DNA from: Pseudeuparius sepicola
Lineage: Eukaryota > Arthropoda > Insecta > Coleoptera > Anthribidae
Assembly: GCA_963920635.1 (NCBI GenBank)
Contig: OY987299.1
Coordinates: 22,708,901 to 22,772,900 of the forward strand
Direction: 5' to 3'
DNA: 64,000 nt
Below are positions 53,291 through 64,000 of this stretch, in pieces (positions within the stretch are counted from its first letter, which is position 1; each line of letters opens with the position of its first letter). Under the pieces are notes generated by a model. That model worked only from the letters and a program-made list of their open reading frames with translations. It was not told the DNA's origin and did not search any database. A program made the translations under genes and the position numbers.

Positions 53291-55150
53291 AAAAAACATG
53301 CTTTTTTTCTGGTTTTCCAAAATTTAGACTTAATTGAAAAAAATCACCTTTTATTTATGATCCGCGTTGTTGCAATGCCTCCCTACGTCATCAGAAAAAA
53401 ATCCATATTTTTGTGGAGAATAACTTAGGAATAGCCTTCTGGTTCTACTTAATTAAAAAATTAAGCATTTTCTGAATAACGAAAATATTTTTGAATAATA
53501 ATTGAAATTTTCATTTTTTTGGGTAACTACTTCAAATTTTGCACGAGGATCTACAATTACATTATAAACAACTTTTTGTGATATCTCGTCATTTAACCTC
53601 ACTTTTCTTAACTTACTGATAGTTTTTTTTTAATTACCCTCATAGGATTTAACATAGATATATCAAAATATGTCAAAATGATTTCTTATTTTATTGGATA
53701 TGCAGAAAAGATTCACCAGAATATTTTTTTAATATCTCAACAATAAAAAAATTTCCCATTTGTTGAGAATTCAAAAATCACTTGTTAGCTACACAATTTC
53801 TTTGATTAATGTTAATGTTCAATTGTTTGATGGCTTTAGATCTGAAAAATTTATATACCTATATACACACACCCAAACTTATATGGAATTACGCATTATT
53901 TAATTCTTACTGTAATAAAATTAGGTTCATGGATTTTCAATTGTTTTTCTAATATAAATGGATTAAAGAAACTATATTTTCATACCCAGCAACTAATTTT
54001 TTACTAAAAAATTCTGCAGCGAAAATAGCAAGGGATTCCATATAAGTTTGGATGTGTGTACTTACTTACATGCCTTAAATCGAATAGGTATTGAATAATG
54101 ATGAGTAAGGAGTAAATTAAGTCTAATTCGTATAATCCCAGAGTATAAAGAACACCTGAGCCAAATGTTGTTCACATTTGAAAATCACGATAGTGCTTCA
54201 ATGAGAAAATATTGTGGTATTAGATAATAAATAAGCCCTGATAGTGCAGAGTTGTTGATAAAAACAATAAAACAATAAAAAAGTCATTCTCCTTTCTACT
54301 GTCTATTTATCCAGAATCATGCTTTTTTTACTTTTAGGGAGTATAACTTTTAAAAAGGGATAAACCATGGATATCTTCAACTTTAACACTCTGTTTTTCC
54401 GAAATTGGGATATTAAAACTTAGAAGTGTGGATTAGAAAAAGTATTGTTAATTTCTTCCAGAAAGTACTTTTTTGTAGGTACACTTGAAAAACCACCAAA
54501 GATCAAAATTCAAAAGAGAAATTCCTATACCATTTTTTAAGGAATAAGTATAAGAATAATAATATAAATGAATATATCACTAACTAGTAAAAACCTATGG
54601 GATCTCTGCGCATTTTTACTTCAAGCTAATTTAAATATACTCCTGGACTCCTGGACAAAATTAACGCACCAACATACAAAATTTCAAATTATATTTTTAA
54701 TTATTTTGCGTACCTTTGGACATTTACTACTGTTAAACTAATTAAATAATTCAATTTGTTGCTTTTCATTTAGTTTCCATTAATTTATTTTTCCATTAAT
54801 TTATTTTAATTTTGTCCAGGAGTTATATTCGGAAATTTTGGCACAAACTGATCTATTTCATCTTTAATTGAGTTTTTCACTGCAGGAGCCTTAAACAAGC
54901 TGATTAATAAAAGGAAACTTTTTGTCAGTGGTTAGTTCAAATTTAGAAAAAAGCAAAGTTGTTGGAGTTTCTTTTAACAAACCACAAACCACTGGTAAAG
55001 CGCAAGATTTTATTAAGCAGGGGTTTTTCCTGGCAACTTTAAAAAGTTTAACATTAATAGTAAACATTAAATGGGCTATTATTAATTGTAAAAATTGCAT
55101 GTAACACCTCTCACAATGATTACAAGTTTTGACCGTTGCGACTATCGGTT
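53291..55150. other. 1.9 kb AT-rich DNA, nothing recognised
   Basis: No paired repeat, RNA gene or coding-like frame. Overlapping antisense frames near 54891-55104 have no domain. Confidence 0.4.
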
Positions 55151-55335
55151 GAGCACGGTAGAGATAATCGCTAGGGGGTAAGAGGGCGGTGGGAGGCCCC
55201 TCGCTCCTTTGCTTCCCGGCTCCCCTCCCGACCGGGGAGACTTTTTAGAATGCCGTTCGCCTCCGGCACCGCCGTTCTATACCACACTCGGGGGATTTGC
55301 GGAGGATCGGATGGCGACGTGGCCGTGGTTGGGAA
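55151..55335. promoter_or_regulatory. GC island sharing words with 50775-51115
   Basis: GAATGCCGTTCGCCTCCG (about 55248-55265) and CGGGGGATTTGCGGAGGATC (about 55289-55308) repeat, in the same order, the two conserved words of the 51-kb island, here with extra bases between them. It is less extreme in G+C than its relative. Confidence 0.4.
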
Positions 55336-55550
55336 CAATGGGGAGTAGTTTGGCCCCAACTCTAACTGAAACTGGCCACCCTTACCTACAATTATTCATA
55401 CCTCTGTAAAACTACACTTTTTCCCTCAAACCAAAAATAGTATAGATAACCATTCATGACACTGTAATCTACATATACAATACGTAATGGTGCAACAGCT
55501 GGTTAGTATCCGTAAAGCCCTCCTTTGCTTACTCTTTACAACGATTACTT

Positions 55551-55591
55551 ATCAGCACTAGGGTTCCTTTAAAGGAACCCTAATCAGCACC
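55551..55591. mobile_element. 25-bp palindromic micro-insertion with 8-bp duplication
   Basis: ATCAGCAC at 55551-55558 and 55584-55591 flanks TA, a perfect 22-bp palindrome starting AGGGTTCCTTT (55561-55582), and A. An 8-bp duplication is the hAT hallmark, and TAGGGTTCC-like ends occur in hAT families. This reads as two TIRs joined with the interior lost. Confidence 0.6.
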
Positions 55592-55608
55592 ATTGAGTAA
55601 AGGCTATA

Positions 55609-56300
55609 CAGGGTGAGTCGCATCTAAAGTCAGAGCCGAAAACACAAGGTAGAACTCGCTAAAATAAGCACATATTCTTAATAAACATAAGCTCAAAAAC
55701 GCTTGGTTCTCCATATACAGCGTGTTAAAATTTTTCCAAAAATAACATATTTTTTAATTTCTTTCGAGCCCATTTAGGAATTTCAACCAAATTTGGTACA
55801 CATTATTCATTGGAAGGTTGCCATTTTGTGCAATAATTTGACCCCGTTCAGATGATCAGCGGCGTAGATACAAATAGTTACTGTAAATAATTGTATAAAA
55901 AGGTAGTACGGTCCTGTGCCAAAACAAAAAAAAATTTTTTTTGGATAGCCCATTCAATTTGGAACAAAAAGCGCCTCTTGGTATTTTTTTATTTCTGGTA
56001 CAGTTTCTTCGTAATTTCGGATTTTTTAAACTAGTGCCAAGGTGATTATGCTGGCATTTAAAATAAAATTATTGTATCTACGGCGCTGCTCATCTGAACA
56101 GGGCCAAATTATTGCACAAAATGACAACCCATAATATGTATCAAATTTTGTTGGAATTCCTAAACAGGCTCGAAAGAAATTAAAAAAATATTTGGAAAAG
56201 TTTCAACACGCTGTATATTGAGAACCAAGCGTTTTTGAGCTTATTTTAGCGAACTCTACCTCGTGTTTTCGGCTCTGACTTTAGATGTAACTAACCCTGT
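55609..56300. mobile_element. 692-bp foldback element with ACAGGGTGAGTC end
   Basis: ACAGGGTGAGTCGCATCTAA / TAGATGTAACTAACCCTGT ends, then AGAGCCGAAAACACAAGGTA / TACCTCGTGTTTTCGGCTCT, and inward to GTTCAGATGATCAGCGGCGT / GGCGCTGCTCATCTGAACAG. The arms are about 270 bp around a loop near 55950. TA flanks both ends. Confidence 0.85.
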
Positions 56301-56312
56301 ATATTCTTCATA

Positions 56313-56640
56313 ACTGACAGGGTGCTAACATTGAGTAAAGTATATACCGTACTTTCACCATTTTAGTAGACATAGCCAAGGCTGGGCGGCGGCGGCGGCG
56401 CGCCGCCGTGTATTCGGCTAGGTTCGTCAGTCGTTGGCGGGGGGCGGGGCGTGTTTTTTGCTCGCAAAACTCGACTGATAAGCGGTGCGGGACTACTGTG
56501 TACTCCCCCCGCCAACGACTGACAAACCTAGCTGGACGCACGGCGACGCGCGGCCTATTCCCCTATGTCTACTAAAACGGTGAAAGTACGGTATATTCTA
56601 TTAGAATATATCCTTTACTCGATGTCAGCACCCTGTCAGT
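56313..56640. mobile_element. 328-bp foldback element with ACTGACAGGGTGC ends, GC-rich core
   Basis: ACTGACAGGGTGCTAACATT / GATGTCAGCACCCTGTCAGT ends, TACCGTACTTTCACC / GGTGAAAGTACGGTA, and GTCAGTCGTTGGCGGGG / CCCCGCCAACGACTGAC. It is separated by only 12 bp from the preceding foldback. GGCGGCGGCGGCGCGCCG in the left arm is partly lost in the right arm. Confidence 0.85.
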
Positions 56641-57090
56641 TCAGGTAGTATGGATTCAGCTTGCGGACTTTTATTACCACAAACAAGGCACTTTAAGCGT
56701 CACAGGCATATTTCAACTAAATAATTATCTACAGATAGTGCCCTGTGTGCTATGTGCTATCACACCCAGAAGTAAAAAAACTACCCACAAATGAAAGGAC
56801 GTCACATCTGGCGTTCAACACCACAGCAAATCTACAGCGCGTGACGACCGCCTCCCGACGGTAGCGGCATTATTGTCAGCTTGTGCGGTTTGTCGCAACT
56901 TATAACGACCAAATCATATTATGTTTTTTTACATAATTAAAGTATATCTTATTTTTATTTAAATAACGTCCTTGGCCCCATTATGTAATGCAATCAACAT
57001 GGGAACATTAGATAGCTAATCGTTGAATTCTATGTTTATTAAATGTTTTTATATCCTCCGGCTATTGACGGAGGGACAATTGAGATATCT
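56641..57090. other. No feature recognised
   Basis: Mixed composition without frames or repeat partners. Confidence 0.4.
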
Positions 57091-58150
57091 TGACAAATAT
57101 GCATTTTTCCGAGAACTTTATTTGAAAGATAAAATGGCCTTTTTGATGGGCTAGCTTTGTGTAAAAACACATTCGAGATCCATGGCGTACATAGAGGAAG
57201 AGACCCAAATTTGAGACACTTTTTTTTTATAAATTCGAAATAAAATTCACCGTTAATTATTTTTAATTAAAATTGTATTGGAGTACTTGCTTAGTGTATT
57301 GACAAAACAGTGATGCAAAGAAACTACATTAAAATAGCGATCTAGACAAATTATTCAACTTAAACTTTTTTTTTGTCAATTGCCCCATAAAATAAAAGGT
57401 TGCCTAATTTGAGACAGGGTGACTAATTTGAGACTGACGGACATCCCAAATACGCACTTCCTTTACATCGTCTACCATAGCATGAGAGTCCCATTTCTTG
57501 TATTTTTTGGCATCTGTAATCAAAAAAATGAAAATATTGTTTGGGTGCCTAATTTGAGATAGTCTCACTTAACAGAACCCATTTGGTATCTCAAATTAGG
57601 AACTTTCAGTATAAAAAATTGACAACAGTATTTTACGTTAGTTATAAAAAAATAGCGTCAGATTTCAATAAAATATCATTAAGCAACATCTCCTATACTA
57701 ACTACTACGCCACATAAATTTTTTTACACTTCACCTCGACTGTAAGTACCAGTTTATTTACACTATCAAAAAAATTTTAGCAGTCAAATCACACCAAACG
57801 TGCTTTTGTACAGAAACAAACGAACTGAAGCGCTCAACTACCACTTTAACACTACACCCCAGTTTATTTTAATTAGTCTAGGCTATTTCTGTTAGATGGT
57901 GTTACATATCCTTTAATATAAGGAGCTATCTCAAATTAGGCACCTATCTCAAATTTGGGTCTCTTCCTCTACTTTCCGAGATATTTTTGGAAAACCCGAA
58001 ATTTTTTCGGCTTGCAAAACTTTTTTTTTTAAAAAGTTTGCGAAAAAGTTTCATAACGAAATCAATGGGAAAAATTCAGAATTTGGAAAAATGCCTCGGT
58101 TTAGTGGGTGTCCTCTTACCACTTCAAAAAAGTTACTCAATAATTATATC
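57091..58150 (+). repeat. Dispersed repeat E, second copy, interrupted
   Basis: Same word order as 15119-15390. The left part ends CCATGGCGTAC near 57190. The right part resumes with CTTTCCGAGATATTTTTGGA near 57972 and ends around GGGTGTCCTC near 58107. Confidence 0.75.
57192..57971. mobile_element. 780-bp TIR element with repeated TAATTTGAGA sites
   Basis: A perfect 25-bp TIR starting TAGAGGAAGAGACCCAAATT is at 57192-57216 and, inverted, at 57947-57971. It is inserted in repeat E at a TA, with four extra bases on the left side. Variants of CTAATTTGAGA/TCTCAAATTAG occur near 57403, 57423, 57548, 57588, 57930 and 57947, like subterminal transposase-binding repeats. No transposase is encoded. 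Confidence 0.85.
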
Positions 58151-59598
58151 ATGCCACGCTGTAACAAATTAATTATTTATGCACTTTTAATAGAAATATA
58201 TCACAAGCGCTACATATCCTTTGAGCTAGCTTGATTTATCATTTTTTTGAGAAAAAAAATGAATATTTAGAACGTTTGGCAAAATACTTTAAAAATTCGG
58301 TTAAATAAAATAACAGGAACTGCTTGCTATTATTTTTAAACACTTTTAAAAATATGAGAGATGAAAATACTTGGACCATAACACATTTGATACCTCAATA
58401 GAAAGTCCTTTCAGTTAGCATTAAGGTGGTAAACGAAAATTTGAAATAGGATCAAAAATAAGGAAGTTGAGCCAAAAAGAATATAGGTACAAAGTTCCGT
58501 CTAAAAGTAATCCTGCGTTGTTACGAAAGTTTATTGTATTGCCACATATTTGATATAGAATTTATTGGAGCTTTAAAACCAATTAGGTACATTACGTTAC
58601 GATTTTGAGTATGTGACACAATAAGGAGATATTTAAATAATATTAATAATATGGATTTTATTTACATAATATATAAAGGAACATACTGTCGTCGGAGAGG
58701 TTAGACATAAAGATGTCGCCTGTGGACTTATGCTAATTTCAAGGTTAAGTGTGAAGTGTGATGACTATGATGCTTTTACATTTTGTGGGTTTTACTGTTT
58801 TCGGTACCATTGCCGATCTACAGGTATTTACTTATTTGAAATATACCTGCTACATTCAAAATGGCACGTTTAGGGTGCCTTGTTTATGTAGTACAATAAT
58901 GCACAGACCTACGTAACCTATAGGCTTAGACAAGGAAAGAGAGAGGGCGCCTAACAGCGCTCGCGGCCGTGTTACTGACTGCCACATCGCACGATAGGCC
59001 AGGGGCGTAGCATGAAACGCATTCTTAGCCAATATCACCAAAACGTTAAAAATGAAAAGGTAGTTAATTTTGACTTACATGTAATTTGAAATATTTGTAT
59101 TTATTTGCAGATAATTTCCCAAATGTAAAGCTAGTGTCAAGTGCTGAAATATATTTATTTGCGGCGGTTTCGAATCAATCAAAACAAAATAAATAATGCA
59201 CGCCCATGGAAACCAGCCCATATTTTATGAAACTATCATAATCAATTAATAAATTTTCATTAAAAACAATGTTAAAAAATCATTTAAAAAATAAAGTTTT
59301 AGTGCATTTTTCAAAGGTAACTTGTTAAATATTTACCTGTGAAACGAAATCCGGGCTCTTGCTTTTCACTTCTGTTTTTGCATCCAAACGCTGAACAATT
59401 CACCATCGTAAGAGTTTATTTTTCCGTTAATCACTGTTACTTTTAGTTCACTAATTCACGAAATTAACTCACAACGTACTCGCTTTGTCTGCCACATATA
59501 AAATGGCCCGCCGTTCAAAACGACGTAACAAAATCTAGACACGGCAGGGTAGGCAAGCGCGGTGCCCTCTATCTCTCTCCTTGTCTACGTCTATAGGT
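58151..59598. other. No feature recognised
   Basis: AT-rich with no repeat pair or coding-like frame. Confidence 0.4.
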
Positions 59599-60234
59599 AA
59601 GTTAGAGGTTCTCCTTTGTTCTATCCATCCCCCCGGGTGGCCGCCTCCGCCAGGGCATGTTCAATTTATTTAAATAATTCGGTCCAAAGGGGCCATGAAT
59701 AGTCTTAAGTGGTAAAGTAATGAATAGTGGTGCGGAGTCTGTAGTCTAAAGTCTAAATATAAGTTTGTGTCCGTAAAAATGATGAGATGCATTAGATAGT
59801 AATGGATTTGCGAAGGTTAATAAATGAGATAGATCCAAATGGATACTGTAAGCTGTTAAGGAAAGGATTGATAATTCTTGATAAATAGGCTAAAGGTGAA
59901 CTAATAAAAGTATGAGAAAGATCCTTATGGAAACAGTAATTGGGAAGGATAGTCAATAGTGTTTAAAAAAAATTCAAGTTTCTAAGTTGGGCGGACACAG
60001 CATAGCTGGTGATATCCGTCCCTGCGAAGAGGAAATATTAGGAAGATTTACACTCACAAGAGGATTGCAGTGGACGGGATAAGAAAAATAGATCAAGTTT
60101 CCAAGTTGGGCGGACACAGCAAAAGCTGGACATATCCGTTCCAACGAATGAGGTGGCACTTGCCCCATATTGGCTAGATTGCTGAAAGGCAGACGCCATT
60201 AAAAGATAGGAAGAAGAAGAAGAAGTTAGAGGTT
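59599..60234 (+). mobile_element. Retrotransposed fragment with (GAA)n tail and 12-bp duplication
   Basis: AAGTTAGAGGTT at 59599-59610 and 60223-60234 flanks 612 bp ending AGATAGGAAGAAGAAGAAG. Inside, a 119-bp unit (TCAAGTTT-TAAGTTGGGCGG) is tandemly duplicated at about 59974 and 60093. AAAGGCAGACGCCATTAAAA just before the tail resembles a LINE 3-prime end. It is probably a 5-prime-truncated LINE or a SINE mobilised by one; no protein-coding part remains. Confidence 0.75.
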
Positions 60235-61396
60235 ACGTTGATATCAGAGGCATTGCGCGTAACAACGAAAGATTTATTTTATTATGTCTTTTAAACGTAG
60301 TGTTGAGATGATCTATTCCACATCACTGCGTATGGGTGGTAATAGAGTTTGATCATTATTATACAATGTAATGAAGTAGGTACTGATTTAGTTACCTCGT
60401 TACCTCCTAGTCAACGGGAAACCCCTGAGTTTTAGTAGATACCTACCATAATAGGGGACTTGACAATATTTTTAATTGCTCTAAAATTGTACTATGTTTA
60501 CAGTAGATGAACCAACATAACACGTAATAAATGAAACAACGGCTTTTAACCCTTATTTTTATGATAATTAAAGACAAAGTTGCACAATTTTGTTCAGGCT
60601 GAAATCTACAGTTTCGTCGTTCTATTGTCCAGAAAGCCAAACGTGGCAACTCTGTGCCTCTCAGGAGAAACGGAACTGTAACGTTGCCGGTGCCCGTTTG
60701 CAATCATTCGTGGAACAAAGGCAAATTGCAGTTTTCTATTCAAGTACCTCCAGCTTGCCTATGAATATCTGTTACTTAATGTATCGAAACCTTTGAGCTT
60801 TAACTAACGCAATTGCACACACAAATTTTGTCACATAAAGACTTTTTATTACGAATATGTTCCGTATATTGACTCCTCTATATCAAAATGGTGTCTGTTT
60901 ATGCTGCGCACGCTGGAAACTATATCCTTCATCTCTGCCACGTAACAATTTAGTTAAAATATCTGTATACGGAACATACTATAAATATTCAGGTATAGTA
61001 TTTCTAAAGTCACTTGGAGCAGCATAAAAACCTGTGAATTTTATACGGGTGATTTCGGCTGATAAGTCTGGTATTTTTACCAGAAGCAGAGCGTGATAAA
61101 AGCTATGAAATAGATCGCGCCTCGTATATCACTGTGTTCAAAGTAATGGGGGAAATATTCGCATATTTGGCAACGTTACCCGCCCACCTAGGCATCTAAC
61201 CATATTCATATATCCCCATGTCATCTAACACGTATGGTTTTCTGATCGGCAGATGACATTCATTCCGTATCTCGCTAAATCAAAATATTAGTAGATAATA
61301 TATGTGCCATTTATAATAGTTTGTTATTGATATTTACTATTATATATTGTTTGCGGACTTAGTTATCGTGCTGTTAGATGTGTAAGGTAACGTATC
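60235..61396. other. No feature recognised
   Basis: Opposed frames at 60443-60703 and 60590-60796 share a GC-richer patch and have no domain. Confidence 0.4.
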
Positions 61397-61591
61397 ATGG
61401 ACATGGACCCTGAAAGGACAATCCATAATTTGCCGAAATTGGATGCTGTTAGCGTCTGCCGAAATCCATGGGATAAAACTGCAAAGGTTTGTACCTACGT
61501 TGTAGTAAGAATACAGTATTATGAGTTGTTAATAAAGAGAGAACCTCGGCCTAGGGACCATCTTGAAGGCGCGTTTATGAAGACGCCATAG
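61397..61591 (+). CDS. Orphan 64-codon ORF or candidate first exon
   Basis: Starting MDMDPERTIHNLPKLDAVSV, the first 31 codons (to AACTGCAAAG near 61489) have non-repetitive, protein-like composition unlike the surrounding AT-rich DNA. They are followed by a donor-like AAG|GTTTGTACC. The remainder (YYELLIKREPRPRDHLEGAF) may be chance or a second piece. No family is recognised and there is no repeat partner in the window. It could be a small protein, an exon, or noise. Confidence 0.25.
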   Translation: MDMDPERTIHNLPKLDAVSVCRNPWDKTAKVCTYVVVRIQYYELLIKREPRPRDHLEGAFMKTP

Positions 61592-62244
61592 TGCTTAGAA
61601 ACACTGAGCCCGAATTCCGGACGTTAGGCCCAACCTAGCCAAAAAAATTTACAGAAAAACGATTGAATAAGTATTTACGAAAAAAACCCTTCTTGACTAA
61701 AATTGTCGATGGAGGAAGGAATCAATCAACGCTAAAAGTGGTTTCACGGGGCATCATAAGTCTGGAAGTTTGAGGTTAGAATTTTGAAATTTTAACTTTC
61801 CTTGCAACTTTCACTGACGAATAAGGTTATGTCTGAGAACACTTCAGTGGTATCGCTATGTTGCCAAATTGCCGTTATAAAACACTTGTGACGTCATAAG
61901 TGCTTTCCCGCCAAATTTCGAAGAAGTCTAATAACTTGCTAATTACGTAAATATATATTTTTTAAATAATCGTAGGGTCTTAGGCAAGTGTCCAGGAAAT
62001 GTTTTATCAAGTTTGTAAAATTTCGTCAAGTACCCTATTCTAGTTCTAGCGAAGTTGGGATGCCACAAAAGTCGAGACCCAAGTAAGAACAGGATATTAC
62101 TATTTTGAGGTATGCAAGAATCCTTAAATACTTACTGTACTTATATGATCTCTGCAATAAGACTCGAATCAAAATCGATCAAAGTTCAACCGTTGAACGG
62201 TTCAACCTAAAAATCGAAGGCGCGATCTTGCGCTCCCCTCGCCG
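61592..62244. other. No feature recognised
   Basis: AT-rich with no repeat partner. Confidence 0.4.
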
Positions 62245-62400
62245 CAATTTCAGATCCGGCGAACTCGAAGCTCGGCCGGCCGCCTCGGCGCCGCCACAAT
62301 GGAAGGGGTGGCCGCCGCCCCGACGCCCGCCACCCCCGGCCCGGCTAATTTTGCGGCGCAGCACGCGCCGCCGCGCTAATTAATTACGTGTGTGACGTAA
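62245..62400. promoter_or_regulatory. GC island with TAATT words
   Basis: High G+C block with GGCCCGGCTAATTTTGCGGC (about 62336-62355) and CCGCGCTAATTAATTACGTG (about 62371-62390). The islets resemble GCTAATTTAGCG at 28 kb and CCAATTAAGCC at 51 kb. The frames seen (62105-62383 and its antisense) follow composition. Function is unknown. Confidence 0.4.
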
Positions 62401-64000
62401 CGCTTCATTTCCCCGGCCTGCGGGTGCCGCCTACGGGTTAATGAATATACGGGGTGGGTATCCATTTCCAAGTCATCGCTGATAAATTCCATTCGGGACT
62501 TAAACAACTGAGATGCGAGCTAACTCTTGCTCTCAAGCCGAGATGTTGTGAAACTGGATCAAATCTATCAATGCACAAAGTGTTCGTAAACTTTATTACC
62601 TTTGTTTTCAAAACGTATATGGAAAACGTTATAAAGAAACGTTGTTTTGAATTAAAAGCAGAATATAAACGGCCAACACATTTTTGCGGATAGTTTGTAG
62701 ACTTTCGAAGTCGTAAAATAACAGTTGGGATATATTAATTCTAAGCAATTTTTTACAATAAAATATACTTAGGTCTCTACATTCTAAAATAAAGGTAGTA
62801 TGACGATTTTTTTAAACTAACGCTAACAACATCTTAACGGATGTTACGAAGAAGTAGGTCACCCCTTATCACTACCAATTCTTCAGACTAAAACAAGACG
62901 GCTGTAGATACTTCAAAAAACATGGTGTCAAAATTGAGACTTTAAAAATGAATTTTATTAACACTTCATATGCTTTTTTTGGTATAATTTTAGTCAAAAA
63001 GAAAAAGAAGAAATAACAAAAAGTAAAGGAGGTGTTATTTCCATCCCAACTTTTGCCTGCACTTGCCTAGGATTTAAATGAATAATTCTTTAGGCCCAGC
63101 GTTAATTTTTTGTAATTTTGTACACTTATAAAAACATTTTTATTTCGGATTTGATACAATACAACTCATGCTCATTGCAATTTATTATTACTTTGTTATT
63201 TGTAGGTTTGGCCCTTAAATATATTTCTTGTTTTCTGAAATATCTAAACTGAGAAATTAAAAAATTTCGGGGTATTTGGAAATATTGTTCCCCAAGATTC
63301 TTTAGTATGTACCTAGCCCTAAGAGTTTAAAAACTATAAATTTCTCAAAGTAGATTAGGCAAACTACAAGACTGATTTTAGTACAAGCTTAGATATACCA
63401 AATTTGAGCTGGATATTTTAAGAAAAACACAAAAAAATAGAGATGGCAGGCTTAAAATTAACAAAAAATCCCAATAAATTGCCAAACAAGTTGCAATATC
63501 TTTTGAAGTAAATCTTAAATACAAATTTTAGATAATATTACAGACTATAAATTCTGAACCTAAAAAAAGCAGAAAGAAATTTGGAGTGGTCATAAAGTAC
63601 AATACCTGGTGTCCTGTTTGTTCTTAGAATTAACAGTCTTTATAAGAATTGTTCATAAACTTTTAAGGAAACAAAAATAACAAAAGAATAAAAAAGAATT
63701 AGTCAATCTAAGAAAGTCACATGTGGTTAAACCTTGATATATTTTCTTGCATGTTAAAAATACATAGTTTAACAGAAGAATGTGCAGTACCCATACCTAA
63801 GTATTGTTCATTTTAATCTGCACAAAAGGAAAGGGCATAGGCATAATTATATCTTTATAGGCATAAATATACCTTTAGTGACATTTGAAAAAAAAACCGT
63901 TGGCAATGGGAAGCGAATGAAGCGCATACAATCAGATTGATATTATTTGTTTTATGTAGAAAAACATACACAGCGTCACTAAGTTACAGAAAGCGCGCAT
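62401..64000. other. AT-rich DNA to the window end, nothing recognised
   Basis: No gene, repeat pair or RNA. The frame at 62454-62693 (79 codons) has no domain. Confidence 0.4.

Overview
This 64-kb window looks like AT-rich, gene-poor nuclear DNA of an arthropod, most likely an insect. The reasons are Dong/R4-type retrotransposons seated in (TAA)n, a Penelope-like element with a hammerhead-ribozyme motif, PIF/Harbinger and Tc1/mariner-like remnants, and a short interstitial TTAGG run. The order (beetle, moth, bug) cannot be fixed from the sequence. I find no intact host protein gene. Almost all long open frames are transposon pieces, frames inside GC islands, or chance.

Layout. 1-8 kb: foldback (long inverted-repeat) elements, several ending in ACAGGGTG, and a 143-bp tandem repeat. 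8-13 kb: a GC island, a direct/inverted-repeat composite holding a THAP plus Harbinger transposase remnant, a 1.1-kb inverted-repeat element with LTR-like sequence, and a TTAA-flanked MITE. 13-19 kb: dispersed repeats, a 2.25-kb insertion bounded by TAACAAG that contains a pol III-type tRNA-like sequence, and a GC island. 19-25 kb: three copies of a ~170-bp MITE, a Penelope GIY-YIG domain split by a 0.6-kb palindrome, and the element's hammerhead motif. 26-30 kb: a complete Harbinger-family TIR element, a GC island, and a 1.19-kb foldback with a conserved small ORF. 31.2-38.9 kb: the centrepiece, four head-to-tail Dong/R4 non-LTR copies separated only by (TAA)n. 39-46 kb: a 416-bp tandem repeat with tRNA-like heads, then many palindromes. 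47-57 kb: a 1-kb TIR element, two related GC islands, and a degraded LINE interrupted by a 1.36-kb foldback with a 10-bp target duplication. 57-64 kb: a TIR element inside an older repeat, a retrotransposed fragment with a 12-bp duplication, one small orphan ORF, a GC island, and featureless AT-rich DNA.

How the parts relate. The window is a record of nested insertions: Dong copies in Dong tails, MITEs beside MITEs, foldbacks inside retroelement ORFs, TIR elements inside older repeats. The GC islands (8.1, 18.9, 28.1, 50.9, 55.2, 62.3 kb) are the only segments that look like host regulatory or promoter DNA. Some contain TAAT/ATTA words inside otherwise nearly pure G+C, which would suit a large intron or gene desert near a developmental gene, but that is inference.
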